Assembly: GCF_024171695.1 (NCBI RefSeq)
Contig: NZ_JAMTCF010000001.1
Coordinates: 1-64,000 of the forward strand
Source of the DNA: Actinosynnema pretiosum
Lineage (GTDB): Bacteria; Actinomycetota; Actinomycetes; Mycobacteriales; Pseudonocardiaceae
Reading direction: 5' to 3'
DNA: 64,000 nucleotides
Shown: positions 25,601-33,612 of the stretch, one piece after another
Layout of the letters: every line of letters begins with the position of its first letter
How positions within the stretch are numbered: position 1 is the first letter of the stretch
Notes under the pieces: model-generated
What the model saw: only the letters and a program-made list of their open reading frames with translations
The model's database searches: none
Told to the model about the DNA's origin: nothing
Position numbers and translations under genes: made by a program

Positions 25601-28600
25601 AGTGGTGCCGCAGCGGCCAGGGTCGTGGCCGGGCCGGGGGTTGTGGCGGTCTGCAGGGTGCGCAGCGCGGTCGTCGCCTCGCCGAACAGGTCACCGGTCT
25701 GCCTGAGCAGCGGGGTGAGTCTACGGAGGGCGTCGAGCAGCTTCGAGGTCAGCGCGGTGATGCGGGCGGCCGTGGCGGCTACGGTCTGGGAGATGTGCGG
25801 GATGGTCCACGGGGCCGCCATGCCCCCGGTGCCCATGATCTGGAGGGCGACCTTGACCAGGTTGTCCACCGCGTCGGCGATGACGTCGCGGACCAGGCCG
25901 CGGACCGCGCCGACCAGTTCGCCCGCCTTGCGCAGACCACCCGACGCGCCGTGCGCGCCCTGGCTGGCGGCGGTGAGCAGTGCTGCGGTCCGCTCGGCCC
26001 GCACCCGGTAGTTGTCGGCCGCCTCACCGGTCCACGCGGTGGTGTCGGAGGCCACGGCGGTGACCAGGTCGGTCGCGATGGTGGCCAGCTCCGTCGCTAC
26101 GGCGCTCCACGTCTCGGCCTGCGCGGTCACGGTGGCGGGATCGCCGCGCAGTTCGTCGAGCGCGCGCTGGAGCGGGGCGACGTGCTCGACCAGCCACTCC
26201 ACGCCCGCCTGTGAGAGGGGCTTGAACGGGTCCGAGACCTCCCCCAGCGAAGCCAGGCCGTCCTTCCCCGCACCGGGGGTCTCACCGATCCAGGAGCCGT
26301 TCGCGAGGGAGGTCCTCAGCTCGGTCGCCGCCTCGGTCAGGCCCGTGTCCACCGAGCCCGGACCGGACGTCGCCGTGCTGGACTGAGGCCCGCCGATCCC
26401 ACCTGCGCCGAACGAGCTCGCGCTGGTCTGGGGTCCACCGGGGGCACCTGCGCCGAACGAACCAGCACTGGGCTGAGGTGCGTCCGCAGCGCCTGCACCG
26501 AACGAACCGGCACTGGACTGGGGCGCGCCCGCGGCACCTGCACCGAACGAACCGCTGTTGTTCTGGGGCGCATCAGCCACGCCCGTGCCGAACGAGCCCG
26601 TACCACCGGTCTGGGGCGCGACAGGAGCGCCGGCGGCAAAGGAGGGGGCATCGGTTTGGGGCGCACCGGGCGCGTTCACGCCAGATGAGCCCGACTGGCC
26701 AGGCTGAGCGGCGCCCGGCACACCGGCGCCGGACGAGGGCGCGCCGGGAACTGCCTGGCTTGGCGTGAGCGGGGCATGACCGGCTGTGGGAAAAGCCGCG
26801 GGGTGCGAACCGGCTGTGGGGAAGCTGGTCGGCGCGAAACCCGTTGCGGTGGGGGCTGCCTGCGCCTGGATGGGCTGGTCAGCGTCGAACGTGCTGGGAG
26901 CGGCGGCACCGGGGCCGGAGGAAGCCGCACTTGCCGGAGTGGCCTCGGACGCGTCTTGCTCCGCGAGAGGCGCGGACGGGACTGGTGCGGGTGGGCCCGA
27001 GGGGAACGTGGCCGTGTCTGCCGGGACGGTGGGGTAGGCGTCCGCGTCTGCTTGGTCGGCGAACGCGTCGGAACCGATCACGCCACCGTCGAATGCGGCT
27101 GCGCTGACCGAGCCCGCAGCGGCCGGGGCCGTGCTGATCGGGGCTGCCAGGTCAGCGGAGGTGGGGCTCGCGTCGAATGAAATGGGGCTCGTCGTTCCCG
27201 CCTGGGGATTGCCCGCAGCGAACGAACCGGTATCGGGAGCACTGACACCGGGGCCACCCGCATTGGCGGAAGTAGCCCCGATCGTGTCAGCGCTGGAGCG
27301 GCCGATTCCGAACGAACTGGCGCTGGTCGTGCCAGAATTGGAGTCGCTCGCAGTGAATGAACTGGTTCCCGTGGTGCCGGGACCTTGGGTGCCCGCGCTG
27401 AACGCGCCGGTGGCCGCTCCGAAGTTGGCTCCGTCGGCCTGGTCGAAGTTGCGCGTGCCGGAACCGGTCTGGGTGGCGCCGAATGAATTGGTGCCCGCCG
27501 ATGATGCGGCGAACGCGCCTGCGCCTGACTGGTCAGTGGGCTCGGTCGTGGTGGACGGTGGGGTGGCGAACGCGCCTGGAGCGGTTGGTGGCGCGGCCGG
27601 GATGCCTCTGCCTGCGGTCATCGTGCCTGCGTCGAACGTGCCCGTGCCGAATGCTGCTGCGTTGGCGCTGTCGGCGGAGAACGGGGTCGCGCTGAAGGTG
27701 TTGACGCCTGCCGGAGGGGCGTTGAAGGGGTTGGGAGCGCCCGGCAACGTGTCGGCCTGGTTGAAATCGGCCGGGTCGGAGTTGGCGGGGGCGCCCTTGG
27801 CCTGGGGGTAGGTCGGGCCGAAGGCGCTTTGGCTCGGAACGCCTTGGGCCGAGCCTCCCTGGAAGAAGCCGCCTGGGGAGAGGCCTGCTTCGGGCAGACC
27901 GGTTTGTCCGAACGCGCTTTGAGACGGACTACCTTGGCCGAAAGAGGCCTGGGACAGACCGCCCTGGTCGAAATAGCCCTGAGGTGGGCCGCCTTGGCTG
28001 AAAGAGCCCTCGGGCAGGCCGGCTTGGGCCGAGCCGTTCTGAGCGAACGCGCCTTGGGACGGGTCGGCTTGGGCCGAGCTGCCATAGCCGAACGCGCCTT
28101 GAGACGGGTTGCCCTGGGCCGAGCCGTCATGGCCAAACGCGCCTTGAGGCAGGTTGCCTTGGGCTGAGCCGTTCTGGGCGAACGTGCCTTGAGGCAGGCT
28201 GTCTTGGGCTGGGCCATTCTGAGGGAATGGGCCTTGGGGCGGGCTGGCTTGTGATGGGGTGTTCTGACTGAACGTGCCCGGAGTCAGGTCGGCTTGGGTG
28301 AAACCGTTCTGTGCTGGCCCGCTTTGGGACGGGCCGCTCTGCGCGAGACCACCTTGGGGCGGGCTGCCCTGCCAGGGGCGTTCCTGGGTTACGCCGCCTT
28401 GGCTCAGGTCGGTCTGAAACGCACCGTCCTGTCCCAGGTTCGGTTGGGGAGTGCTGCCTTGCCCTAGCCCTCCTGGGAACGGGCCTCCTTGGGGCAGGCC
28501 CGCCTGCCCGAATCCGCCTTGGCCGAATCCGCCATGGGCAGATCCATCCTGTGCAGGAGTGGCCTGGGCAGGAGCGCTTTGACTCAGGCCACCTTGAGCG

Positions 28601-29106
28601 AGTCCGCCCTGCGCCAGGCCACCCTGGGACAAGCCGCCCTGAGACAGGGGGAATTGACCGAGGCTGCTCTGGCCGGAACCGGCCTGGTCAGGGACAGTCT
28701 GGCCGTAGCTCGGCTGGCCGTGACCGGCCTGTCCGTGACCTGCCCGGTCATAACCCGTGTGGTTGTGACCGGCGGGGTTGTAATCCGCCTGGCCGTAGTC
28801 CGGTTGGCCGCGGTCTGGTCGGCCGTAGCCGGTCTGGCCGTGGTCAGGTTGGCCGTGGCCTGCGCGGTCCTGATCGGCCTGGGTGTAGCCGGTCTGGCCG
28901 TAGCCGGTCTGCGGGTGGCCGCCTCGGGTGGCTCCGTAGTGCCCCAGGTCGGCCTGGTCGAAGGCGTCCTCGTCTCCCCCGGATTGCAGCACGCCGCCCT
29001 GGCTCAGTGCGACGCGGTCGTAGCCGGTGTGGGCGAAAGGGGAGCGGTTGTGGTCGGTGGGGTCCTGGGGTGGTGGGGGCGACGGCCAGGAGTGGGGGGT
29101 TACCAC
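19645..29106 (-). CDS. Giant WXG-RHS polymorphic-toxin protein
   Basis: 3153 residues. Order: (1) residues 1-~450, Gln/Gly-rich degenerate repeats (GQTGYGQ, SQGGLAQGG types). (2) ~450-920, Ala/Ser/Thr-rich, with SFGAGAAGAPQ repeats near the end. (3) ~930-1150, a helical WXG-like secretion domain with TAWTGEAADNYR. (4) ~1150-1790, a Pro/Thr/Ala linker. (5) ~1790-1850, a DUF6531-type start (GGPIDVTTGWVVLP). (6) ~1850-2690, RHS/YD repeats. (7) ~2693-2925, a second Gln/Gly-rich insertion. (8) the RHS core ending YYDPATGRYLTRDPLGL (about 3005). (9) a ~145-residue tail. The usual second VDPLGL before the toxin is VDLVGL here, and the tail matches no toxin I know. GTG start overlaps the preceding gene by 7 nt. 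Expected to be a type VII-exported contact-dependent effector. No immunity gene follows, so it may be decayed or structural. Confidence 0.85.
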   Translation of the reverse strand: MVTPHSWPSPPPPQDPTDHNRSPFAHTGYDRVALSQGGVLQSGGDEDAFDQADLGHYGATRGGHPQTGYGQTGYTQADQDRAGHGQPDHGQTGYGRPDRGQPDYGQADYNPAGHNHTGYDRAGHGQAGHGQPSYGQTVPDQAGSGQSSLGQFPLSQGGLSQGGLAQGGLAQGGLSQSAPAQATPAQDGSAHGGFGQGGFGQAGLPQGGPFPGGLGQGSTPQPNLGQDGAFQTDLSQGGVTQERPWQGSPPQGGLAQSGPSQSGPAQNGFTQADLTPGTFSQNTPSQASPPQGPFPQNGPAQDSLPQGTFAQNGSAQGNLPQGAFGHDGSAQGNPSQGAFGYGSSAQADPSQGAFAQNGSAQAGLPEGSFSQGGPPQGYFDQGGLSQASFGQGSPSQSAFGQTGLPEAGLSPGGFFQGGSAQGVPSQSAFGPTYPQAKGAPANSDPADFNQADTLPGAPNPFNAPPAGVNTFSATPFSADSANAAAFGTGTFDAGTMTAGRGIPAAPPTAPGAFATPPSTTTEPTDQSGAGAFAASSAGTNSFGATQTGSGTRNFDQADGANFGAATGAFSAGTQGPGTTGTSSFTASDSNSGTTSASSFGIGRSSADTIGATSANAGGPGVSAPDTGSFAAGNPQAGTTSPISFDASPTSADLAAPISTAPAAAGSVSAAAFDGGVIGSDAFADQADADAYPTVPADTATFPSGPPAPVPSAPLAEQDASEATPASAASSGPGAAAPSTFDADQPIQAQAAPTATGFAPTSFPTAGSHPAAFPTAGHAPLTPSQAVPGAPSSGAGVPGAAQPGQSGSSGVNAPGAPQTDAPSFAAGAPVAPQTGGTGSFGTGVADAPQNNSGSFGAGAAGAPQSSAGSFGAGAADAPQPSAGSFGAGAPGGPQTSASSFGAGGIGGPQSSTATSGPGSVDTGLTEAATELRTSLANGSWIGETPGAGKDGLASLGEVSDPFKPLSQAGVEWLVEHVAPLQRALDELRGDPATVTAQAETWSAVATELATIATDLVTAVASDTTAWTGEAADNYRVRAERTAALLTAASQGAHGASGGLRKAGELVGAVRGLVRDVIADAVDNLVKVALQIMGTGGMAAPWTIPHISQTVAATAARITALTSKLLDALRRLTPLLRQTGDLFGEATTALRTLQTATTPGPATTLAAAAPLPPQSTEPSQSSGAAQTTTAAAQTTTAPDRQPDMPQSGTPQAGTPQSDTDKSGAAHLDSTEPGAPRAGMAAPGATDPDVFRAGTAYPSAAEPDVFRAGAGQHWDAAEANVFQSGSAHPNAAQLDASQPGTPQSGTAHPGAVGTDTTSPSAASAVPQTAAPQTAAVQTGPVQSGAMQSSVAQPWLQSADQPVPQQTAQTEATPDPAQPASANATSARLPAPAESVWTLPPSDSPVTQPRADAFAWPSPPADAATTTSSAETQWPPASIPPPSAATAGADVFAWPPPPADGVTSAAGTPVAEAGWPRAEGTTTTSSADLLTAPRGDLPTVARPEAPAGSPVSAASDPAGQQAAPQAANSRQGAAHPGTAHPGTTRPGTVHPGAVHSGAAHSGVAKQAQAKRDEPPQFDAPTLLSGTSAPSSVQPPAPPATTTGPAASTGPAASQRPPVDPPTLRIAVSSRTTTGDEPTGLDAPGRTPSEPPLSGESVSEVQGVTSATSVDDPASSLSGVPTAGAPAGGELTARVARTSLPPAAEPEAESPAAAPTARVPRAALQPAVASDSGGAPVPVPPARETVTTAVPEEAVPDVPDAGEAVQESADQVLPIPATTSGRTIATEAASPKGAHDNPFANRPTHGGPIDVTTGWVVLPQVDVDLASTLPLLLTRTHVSHYRLGRSFGPTWACTADQRLEVDPEGVALAAEDGTLLLYPHPADDAEALPEAGPRWPLVRTTAGGYAVHRADRDQILHFAPGPDRERLLAAITDADGRCVQFRRDERGVLVEVAHSGGYRVLVDSEDGLITAYRLAGAGTEVVLGEFRYDERRGLVAAVNSSGLPLRFEYDDLGRVVRYEDRNGMWHRYAYDDADRCTAAEGAGGYSSCVLQHAPGLTKVTDSLGNTTTYQVNERYQVVCETDPTGARTVSEWDAHHRLLSRTRPLGLRTAYRYDDRGDLVEAVLPDGARVRTEHDDTGRPVVITDPDGAVWRREYGPNGALTAVVDPMGARTTCTYDEGGDLVEVTDASGATTHYEVNSLGLVESVTDPMGGTTRYEYDELGRRAVVIDPAGGRTRFTWTPEGRLAGRVDPDGARTVLRRDGEGNLREHTDATGAVTSIEVGPFDLPVAEVRPDGSRLEFRYDTELRPVAVVNEHGQEWRYAYDSRGHLVSEVDFDQRITTYVWDQAGRLHGHANERGESVMLDLDPRDRVVAVHTAQGRTDLAYDPVGRLLRAKGPDADLVLTYDPCGRVLSESVDGRVLESRYDVLGRRVTRRTPSGALSVWAYDLLGRPTALRAAGRTTRFSFDAVGREVERRVDDGVLVAQVWDEVDRLRSQTVVTGLRSTAPALAQRRTYGYRPDGKLVSVYDQVTGGQVLDLDEVGRVLAVRGSSGTEVYQYDRTGNVVHAHWSDAEPGAGPREHDLMRVTRAGDLTFRYDEAGRTSSRSVQRPDGGVDTWEFEWSAQDRLLSARTPSGALWRYGYDALGRRVWKKRMADDGVTSVERVDLTWDGAAPAEQFTGAESLVWDHAPTTGHVVTQTERSRVAGGALGAPATRSAPVQGAAAQQPLTGAVQGQPDYAARLGQGGRSGEDDQVARLGAGEWNNHSGQGDHAGQVSYSGQGGYGDQSGYGDQAGRVEQAGRVGQAGPVEQAGRGGQAGPAEQVGRGEQVGHSDQVGRGGQVGRSDQVGGTADRAEQSSELGQVAQSGRGEPLGHVGRVGQDGRTEQVSRADLIGAAGQPGHGESIGRAEQHGGRSEQAVDRAELGEAGGEWADRRFLSVVTDLVGAPADLVDPDIGSILPRRPATLWGLSSGHSWTPLRFPGQQHDAETGLHYDVHRYYDPATGRYLTRDPLGLAPRSNPWTYAENPTAAVDLVGLVPCSPLSGRAVSGYLSGWAPPVGRFGAASPERLLPSATTPFPQRGYGVGEVGRAYPAHAELGPWHSGPGRAWTGVPGVGEPSVVAGPMSGTCGSRLQELADRHQRDLYVDGTAGSHRSGGER

Positions 29107-29804
29107 GGGTCGTTCCTGTCGTCGTCATCGTTGGCGTGGGCCGCGTTGTCGGCGGCGCGCGCGTCGCGGAAGTCGTCCAGGTCGTCGGCTGCCGCGAAGC
29201 GGGACCTGAGGTTGCCCAGCACCATGTCCCTGGTCTGCTGGTCCTCGTCGCCCAGGGTGCGCGACATGAGGTCGGAGACCTCGTCGGCGATGGTGGCCTG
29301 GGCCTGCCTGACCGTCTCCATGACGACCACCGACAGGTGCTCCAGGGGGATGGTGCGGGCGCGGTCGCCGAACTGGAGGTCCACGAGGCTGCCGTCGGCC
29401 TTCACCACGACCTGCACGGCGCCGTCCGGGCTGACCGCGCTCAGGCGCAGCTCCTCGGTGCGCTTGCCCGCCTCCCGGTAGCGGTCGGCCTTGTCGGACA
29501 GGGCGCGGGACCACTCGGCCATGCGCTCCTCGGCGCCGTCCGCGTCGCCGTTGAACGCCGAGTGCGCCATGCCCGCGCCCGCCAGGCCGCCGCCTCCCGC
29601 AGCGGCTGCGGCTGCGGCGCTGAAGTTGTCCGCGTCGCCGAACGAGTTGGCGTAGTGGTCGCCCGCGAACATGTCGACGTCGCCCGCGGAGGTGCTGGAG
29701 GTGGTCGGGCTGGCGAACGCACCGCCGCCGTCGGACTGGTTGCCGGGCGCGCCGGAACCGCCCGTGGGCGAGCCGTAGCCGTAACCGGAGCCGAAGCTGG
29801 TCAT
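29100..29804 (-). CDS. YbaB/EbfC-like protein of the type VII effector cassette
   Basis: 234 residues. A Gly/Ser/Ala-rich N-terminal third (FGSGYGYGSPTGGSG, poly-Ala-Gly run) precedes a domain of about 100 residues: MAEWSRALSDKADRYREAGKRTEELRLSAVSPDGAVQVVVKADGSLVDLQFGDRARTIPLEHLSVVVMETVRQAQATIADEVSDLM. This has the helix-strand-strand-helix layout of YbaB/EbfC proteins and is common next to ESX substrates in actinomycetes. The C-terminus is acidic (ANDDDDRNDPW). ATG in an ATGA overlap with the gene upstream, and its own end overlaps the RHS start. It probably acts as chaperone or partner for the RHS protein; this is inferred from position. Confidence 0.8.
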   Translation of the reverse strand: MTSFGSGYGYGSPTGGSGAPGNQSDGGGAFASPTTSSTSAGDVDMFAGDHYANSFGDADNFSAAAAAAAGGGGLAGAGMAHSAFNGDADGAEERMAEWSRALSDKADRYREAGKRTEELRLSAVSPDGAVQVVVKADGSLVDLQFGDRARTIPLEHLSVVVMETVRQAQATIADEVSDLMSRTLGDEDQQTRDMVLGNLRSRFAAADDLDDFRDARAADNAAHANDDDDRNDPW

Positions 29805-30127
29805 CGGGCACCGCCCAGGGTGCCGTTGACGAGCCTGGTGAACGGATCGATCGTCTCGTTGTCCTCGTAGTCCGCCGCGGTGCCGCGCACGCCGTGCGCC
29901 GACGCGGACACGCCCTCGGCCGCTGCGGAGAGCACTTCGCCGACCTGGTCGCCCAGGGGGGTGACAGCCTTCGGGAGGAACGAGCACAGCGAACCGTAAG
30001 CATCGCCGGGCATGGCCGTGTCGCCCGCCTTGGCCGCGACGGCGGCCAGCCGGTCCACCAGACCCTCGAGGTGGCTGCCGTGCGCTCTCAGCTCCTCGGG
30101 TACGGCCGCGTAACCGCCTGCGCTCAT
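29801..30127 (-). CDS. Small WXG100/EspC-like type VII secretion protein
   Basis: 108 residues. Two amphipathic helical stretches: PEELRAHGSHLEGLVDRLAAVAAKAG and FLPKAVTPLGDQVGEVLSAAAEGVSASAHGVRGTAADYEDNE. The layout and length match ESX-1 secretion-associated (EspC/DUF2580-type) proteins. The segment between the helices (YGSLCSFLP) replaces a canonical WXG. The helix-2 end G-x-x-x-x-x-x-Y-E-D-N recalls the YxxxD/E export signal. It is first in the minus-strand cassette, with GGAAGG about 12 nt before the ATG. It is likely exported as a heterodimer with a partner, perhaps the WXG region of the RHS protein. Confidence 0.8.
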   Translation of the reverse strand: MSAGGYAAVPEELRAHGSHLEGLVDRLAAVAAKAGDTAMPGDAYGSLCSFLPKAVTPLGDQVGEVLSAAAEGVSASAHGVRGTAADYEDNETIDPFTRLVNGTLGGAR

Positions 30128-30409
30128 CTGCGCTCTCGTTCCTTCCTCGCGGAACCCGGACCGGGTGGTTCGGCAAAACCGTATCGACGCGCGGGTGCTC
30201 TTTCCAGATGGGGTTCGGCACGAATGGCCTTGACGGGGTTCCGCACCCCGGACGAGTGGCGGAGTACCGAGGCGGTCACCGCGCGTGAGCAGCCCGGCGA
30301 GGGGGTTCCCATGATCGCGCACCGGGGTCGGGCGTGCTTGACGCAGGGTCGCGGGCGGTGGTGCAGTGCCCAGGTCGGAAAGGGCTTTCCACGAGGTGAG
30401 GGGACCCGG

Positions 30410-33163
30410 ATGGCATCCGTGCAGCGCCGCACGTTCCTCGGTGGTGTCGTCGCTGGGGCGGCCGGGGGCGCCGCTCCGGGGCTGGCCGCGTCGGCGCACG
30501 CGGCGGCCCCCGGAGGGCGACCAGGGCAACGACCGGGACAGCGACCGTCGAGCCTGGAGAGCACCGAGGTGCGGTGGCTGGAGGGCAGGCCGGAGTTGCA
30601 CGCGGGCGCGGCCTGGGGTGTGCCGTGGCCGCGTGGGCAGCACCGCCGGGACCAGGCGTTCGCGCTGGTCAGCGCCTCGGGCGAGCCGATCCCGGTGCAG
30701 ACCTGGCCGCTGGCGCTCTGGCCGGACGGCTCGCTCAAGTGGACCGGTCACGCCATCGCGGGCGGCGCGGCGGTCGAGAGCTGCCGGGTGGAAGCGGGCG
30801 CGCCCCAGGCCCCCGCGCACCCGGTGGAGGTGCGGGAGGAGCCGAGCAGGCTGGTCGTGCGCACCGGCGACCTGGAGGCGGTGATCGTCCGGCGCGGCGC
30901 CCACCTGGTGGAACAGGTCACCAGGGGCGGGCGCGCGGTGCTGCGCCGGGCGCGGCTGGTCTGCCTGCGCGAGGAGTTCGCCGAGGCCGACGAGGACGCG
31001 GCCACGACGCGCAGGGAGCCGTTCACGAGCAGCGTGCGCTCGGTGAGCGTGGAGCAGCGCGGACCCGTCCGGGCCGTGGTCCGGGTCCAGGGGGTGCACC
31101 GGTCGCCGAGCACCGGCCGCGAGTGGCTGCCCTTCACGGTACGCCTCTACTTCACCGCGGGCTCGGACGCGATCCGCCTCGTGCACACCTTCGTCTGGGA
31201 CGGCGCCGACGACGACCGGGTGCGCGGGCTGGGCGTCCGGTTCGACGTGCCCATGCGCGATGTCCCGCACGACCGGCACGTGCGCTTCTCCGGTGACGAC
31301 GGCGGTCTGGTGCGGGAGGCGGTGCGCGGCGTCACCGGCCTGCGCCGCGATCCGGGGGCCCCGGTCCGCGCGGCGCAGGTGGCCGGGCGGGCGCTGCCGC
31401 CGGTCGAGACCTGGGACACCAGGGTGAGCGGCAGGCTGAACCTGATCCCGACCTGGGGCGACTACACCCTGACCCAGCCGGGCCCGGACGGCTGGCTGCT
31501 GCGCAAGCGCACCGCGCCCGGCCACGCGTGGGTGCGGGTGGACGCCGGTCACCGCAACCCCGGACTGGGCTACGTGGGCGGCGCGTCCGGCGGCCTGGCG
31601 ATCGGGCTGCGGGACTTCTGGCAGTCCTGCCCGTCCGGCCTGGACGTGCGCGGCGCGGCCGGTGACACCGCGACGGCGACGGCGTGGCTATGGTCGCCGG
31701 ACGCGCCGCCGATGGACCTGCGCTTCTACCACGGCGGTCTCGGCATGGACACGTTCGCCGAGCAGCTGGAAGGCCTCCAGATCACCTACGAGGACTACGA
31801 ACCGGGCTTCGGCACGCCGCTCGGGATCTCCCGGACCAGCGAGCTGACCCTGTGGGCGGTCGACGCGACCCCGGACGCGGACCGGCTCGCCGCGATGGCC
31901 CGCGCCGCCGCGACCCCGCCGCAGCCGGTGGTGTCCCCGGAGCGGTTGCACGCGGCGCGCGTGTTCGGCGACTGGGCCCCGGTGGACCGCTCGACGCCCG
32001 CGCGGGCCGCGATCGAGGACCGGCTGGACTTCCTGTTCGCCCACCACCGCGACCAGGTCGAGCAGCGGCGCTGGTACGGCTTCTGGGACCACGGCGACGT
32101 GATGCACACCCAGGACGCCGACCGGCACCAGTGGCGCTACGACGTCGGCGGCTACGCCTGGGACAACTCGGAGCTGTCCACGGACCTGTGGCTGTGGTAC
32201 CAGTTCCTGCGCTCCGGCCGGTCCGACGTGTTCCGGATGGCCGAGGCGATGACCCGGCACACCGGCGACGTCGACGTCTACCACCTCGGCCAGTGGAAGG
32301 ACCTCGGCACGCGGCACAACGTGCAGCACTGGGGGTGCAGCGCCAAGCAGCTGCGGATCAGCACCGCGGCGAACCGCCGGTTCCACCACTACCTGACCAC
32401 CGACGAGCACACCGGCGACCTGATGCGGGACCTGGTGGACGCCGACCGGACGTTCGTCGCGCTGGACCCGCTGCGCAAGATCCGCACCGAGCCGTACGAG
32501 CCCGATCCGCGCGCGCTGGCCGTTGGCCTCGGCACCGACTGGGGCGCGCTGGCGGCGGCGTGGCTGACCGAGTGGGAGCGCGACGGCGACCCGGTGGCGC
32601 GCCGCAAGCTGCTGGGAACGGCGGAGGACATCGGCGCGCTGCGCAACGGTTTCCTCACCGGCGAGGCGCTGTACGACCTGGAGACCGGGCGGTTCGCGCG
32701 GGACCGGGTGGCGATCAGCGTCTCGCACCTGTCGGCGGTGTTCGGGCTGGTCGAGGTGTGCAGCGAGCTGGTGGAGCTGGGCGCGGGCGCGGGGTTCGAG
32801 CGGGCCTGGCTCCAGTACTGCCGGTTGTACGGGGCGACGCGGGCCGAGCAGCAGGCCGAGGTGGGCGGGTCGTGGGACACCGGGTTCCGGCAGATGCACT
32901 CCCGGTTGACCGCGTACGCGGCGGCGCGCACCGGTGACGCGGCGCTGGCGAAGCGGGCGTGGGACGAGTTCTTCGGCGGGCAGGAGGGGTACGGGCCGGG
33001 GCTGCCGTGGCGGTCCGAGCGGGTGCCCGCGCCGCTGGCGCACCGGCCGGTGGACGAGGCGGCGTTCGTGTCCACCAACGCCAGCGCGCAGTACGGGTTG
33101 GCCGCGATCCAGAACCTGGCGCTGATCGGCCACCTGCTGCCGCCGGACCGCGTCGACCGCTGA
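30410..33163 (+). CDS. Tat-exported exo-rhamnogalacturonan-lyase-family protein (PL26-like)
   Basis: 917 residues. Twin-arginine signal (QRRTFLGGVVAGAAGGAAPGLAASAHA). The N-terminal beta domain opens VRWLEGRPELHAGAAWGVPWPRGQ, with FALVSASGEPIPVQTWPLALWPDGSLKWT, the pattern of the PcRGLX N-terminal domain. An all-helical toroid follows with WYGFWDHGDVMHT...DVGGYAWDNSELSTDLWLWYQFLRSGR and HYLTTDEHTGDL, typical of the exo-rhamnogalacturonan lyase core. These enzymes release unsaturated disaccharides from pectin rhamnogalacturonan I. Tyr/His/Arg residues in those segments are plausible catalytic residues but cannot be assigned. Length is normal for the family. ATG at 30410 is chosen because it places the Tat motif at residues 6-9. 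A strong terminator follows. Confidence 0.82.
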   Translation: MASVQRRTFLGGVVAGAAGGAAPGLAASAHAAAPGGRPGQRPGQRPSSLESTEVRWLEGRPELHAGAAWGVPWPRGQHRRDQAFALVSASGEPIPVQTWPLALWPDGSLKWTGHAIAGGAAVESCRVEAGAPQAPAHPVEVREEPSRLVVRTGDLEAVIVRRGAHLVEQVTRGGRAVLRRARLVCLREEFAEADEDAATTRREPFTSSVRSVSVEQRGPVRAVVRVQGVHRSPSTGREWLPFTVRLYFTAGSDAIRLVHTFVWDGADDDRVRGLGVRFDVPMRDVPHDRHVRFSGDDGGLVREAVRGVTGLRRDPGAPVRAAQVAGRALPPVETWDTRVSGRLNLIPTWGDYTLTQPGPDGWLLRKRTAPGHAWVRVDAGHRNPGLGYVGGASGGLAIGLRDFWQSCPSGLDVRGAAGDTATATAWLWSPDAPPMDLRFYHGGLGMDTFAEQLEGLQITYEDYEPGFGTPLGISRTSELTLWAVDATPDADRLAAMARAAATPPQPVVSPERLHAARVFGDWAPVDRSTPARAAIEDRLDFLFAHHRDQVEQRRWYGFWDHGDVMHTQDADRHQWRYDVGGYAWDNSELSTDLWLWYQFLRSGRSDVFRMAEAMTRHTGDVDVYHLGQWKDLGTRHNVQHWGCSAKQLRISTAANRRFHHYLTTDEHTGDLMRDLVDADRTFVALDPLRKIRTEPYEPDPRALAVGLGTDWGALAAAWLTEWERDGDPVARRKLLGTAEDIGALRNGFLTGEALYDLETGRFARDRVAISVSHLSAVFGLVEVCSELVELGAGAGFERAWLQYCRLYGATRAEQQAEVGGSWDTGFRQMHSRLTAYAAARTGDAALAKRAWDEFFGGQEGYGPGLPWRSERVPAPLAHRPVDEAAFVSTNASAQYGLAAIQNLALIGHLLPPDRVDR

Positions 33164-33612
33164 CCCCTGCGGATTCCCGCCCCCCTGGACCCGTGCCCCT
33201 CCGGATTCCCGCCCCCTGAAAGCTCGGCCCGTCGAACGCCGCCCCTGTCGAACTCCGCCCCCGTCGAGCACTCCCCCGTCGACCGCCGGTCGAATTCCGC
33301 GCACAGGTGGGACGCCCGCTCGGGCGTCCCACCTTTCGGTTGTGGCCGAATCCGCCGGTTCCCCTTTTCCTGAAGGAAAACTCAGCCGGTGCCGCCGGTT
33401 TCCCGCAGGCGCGGGACCGGTTGGGGCAGGCAGGGCGGTCGCGCCAACCAAGCGCCAATGCCCCGGCCGGAGGAAAACGCGCTTTTCCCGTGATTACGCC
33501 GCGTTTTCTGGGTCAGATGAAGAAGACAGCGCGTTGTGGCGCCCCGGACCTCGGGCGGGGACCGGGGCGTGCTCGCGCGGGGCGAGGGGGCGTGCTCACC
33601 CAGGGGGTTCCA
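33164..33612. other. Intergenic region before the cyclase/NTPase gene
   Basis: 449 bp. It begins with C-rich degenerate short repeats (GGATTCCCGCCCCC appears twice at about 33171-33215, then CCGTCGA- and GTCGAAC-type units). It contains a strong terminator (33305-33334) and presumably the promoter of the next gene. No gene seen. Confidence 0.5.
33305..33334. terminator. Strong terminator
   Basis: AGGTGGGACGCCCG (33305-33318) and CGGGCGTCCCACCT (33321-33334) form a perfect 14-bp inverted repeat with a 2-nt centre, followed by TTCGGTTGT. Ends the lyase transcript and insulates the cyclase/NTPase gene. Confidence 0.85.

Noticed and set aside
28200..29000. CRISPR-like regular repeats
   Set aside because: The repetition is a degenerate Gln/Gly-rich coding repeat of variable unit length, in frame with the RHS protein.
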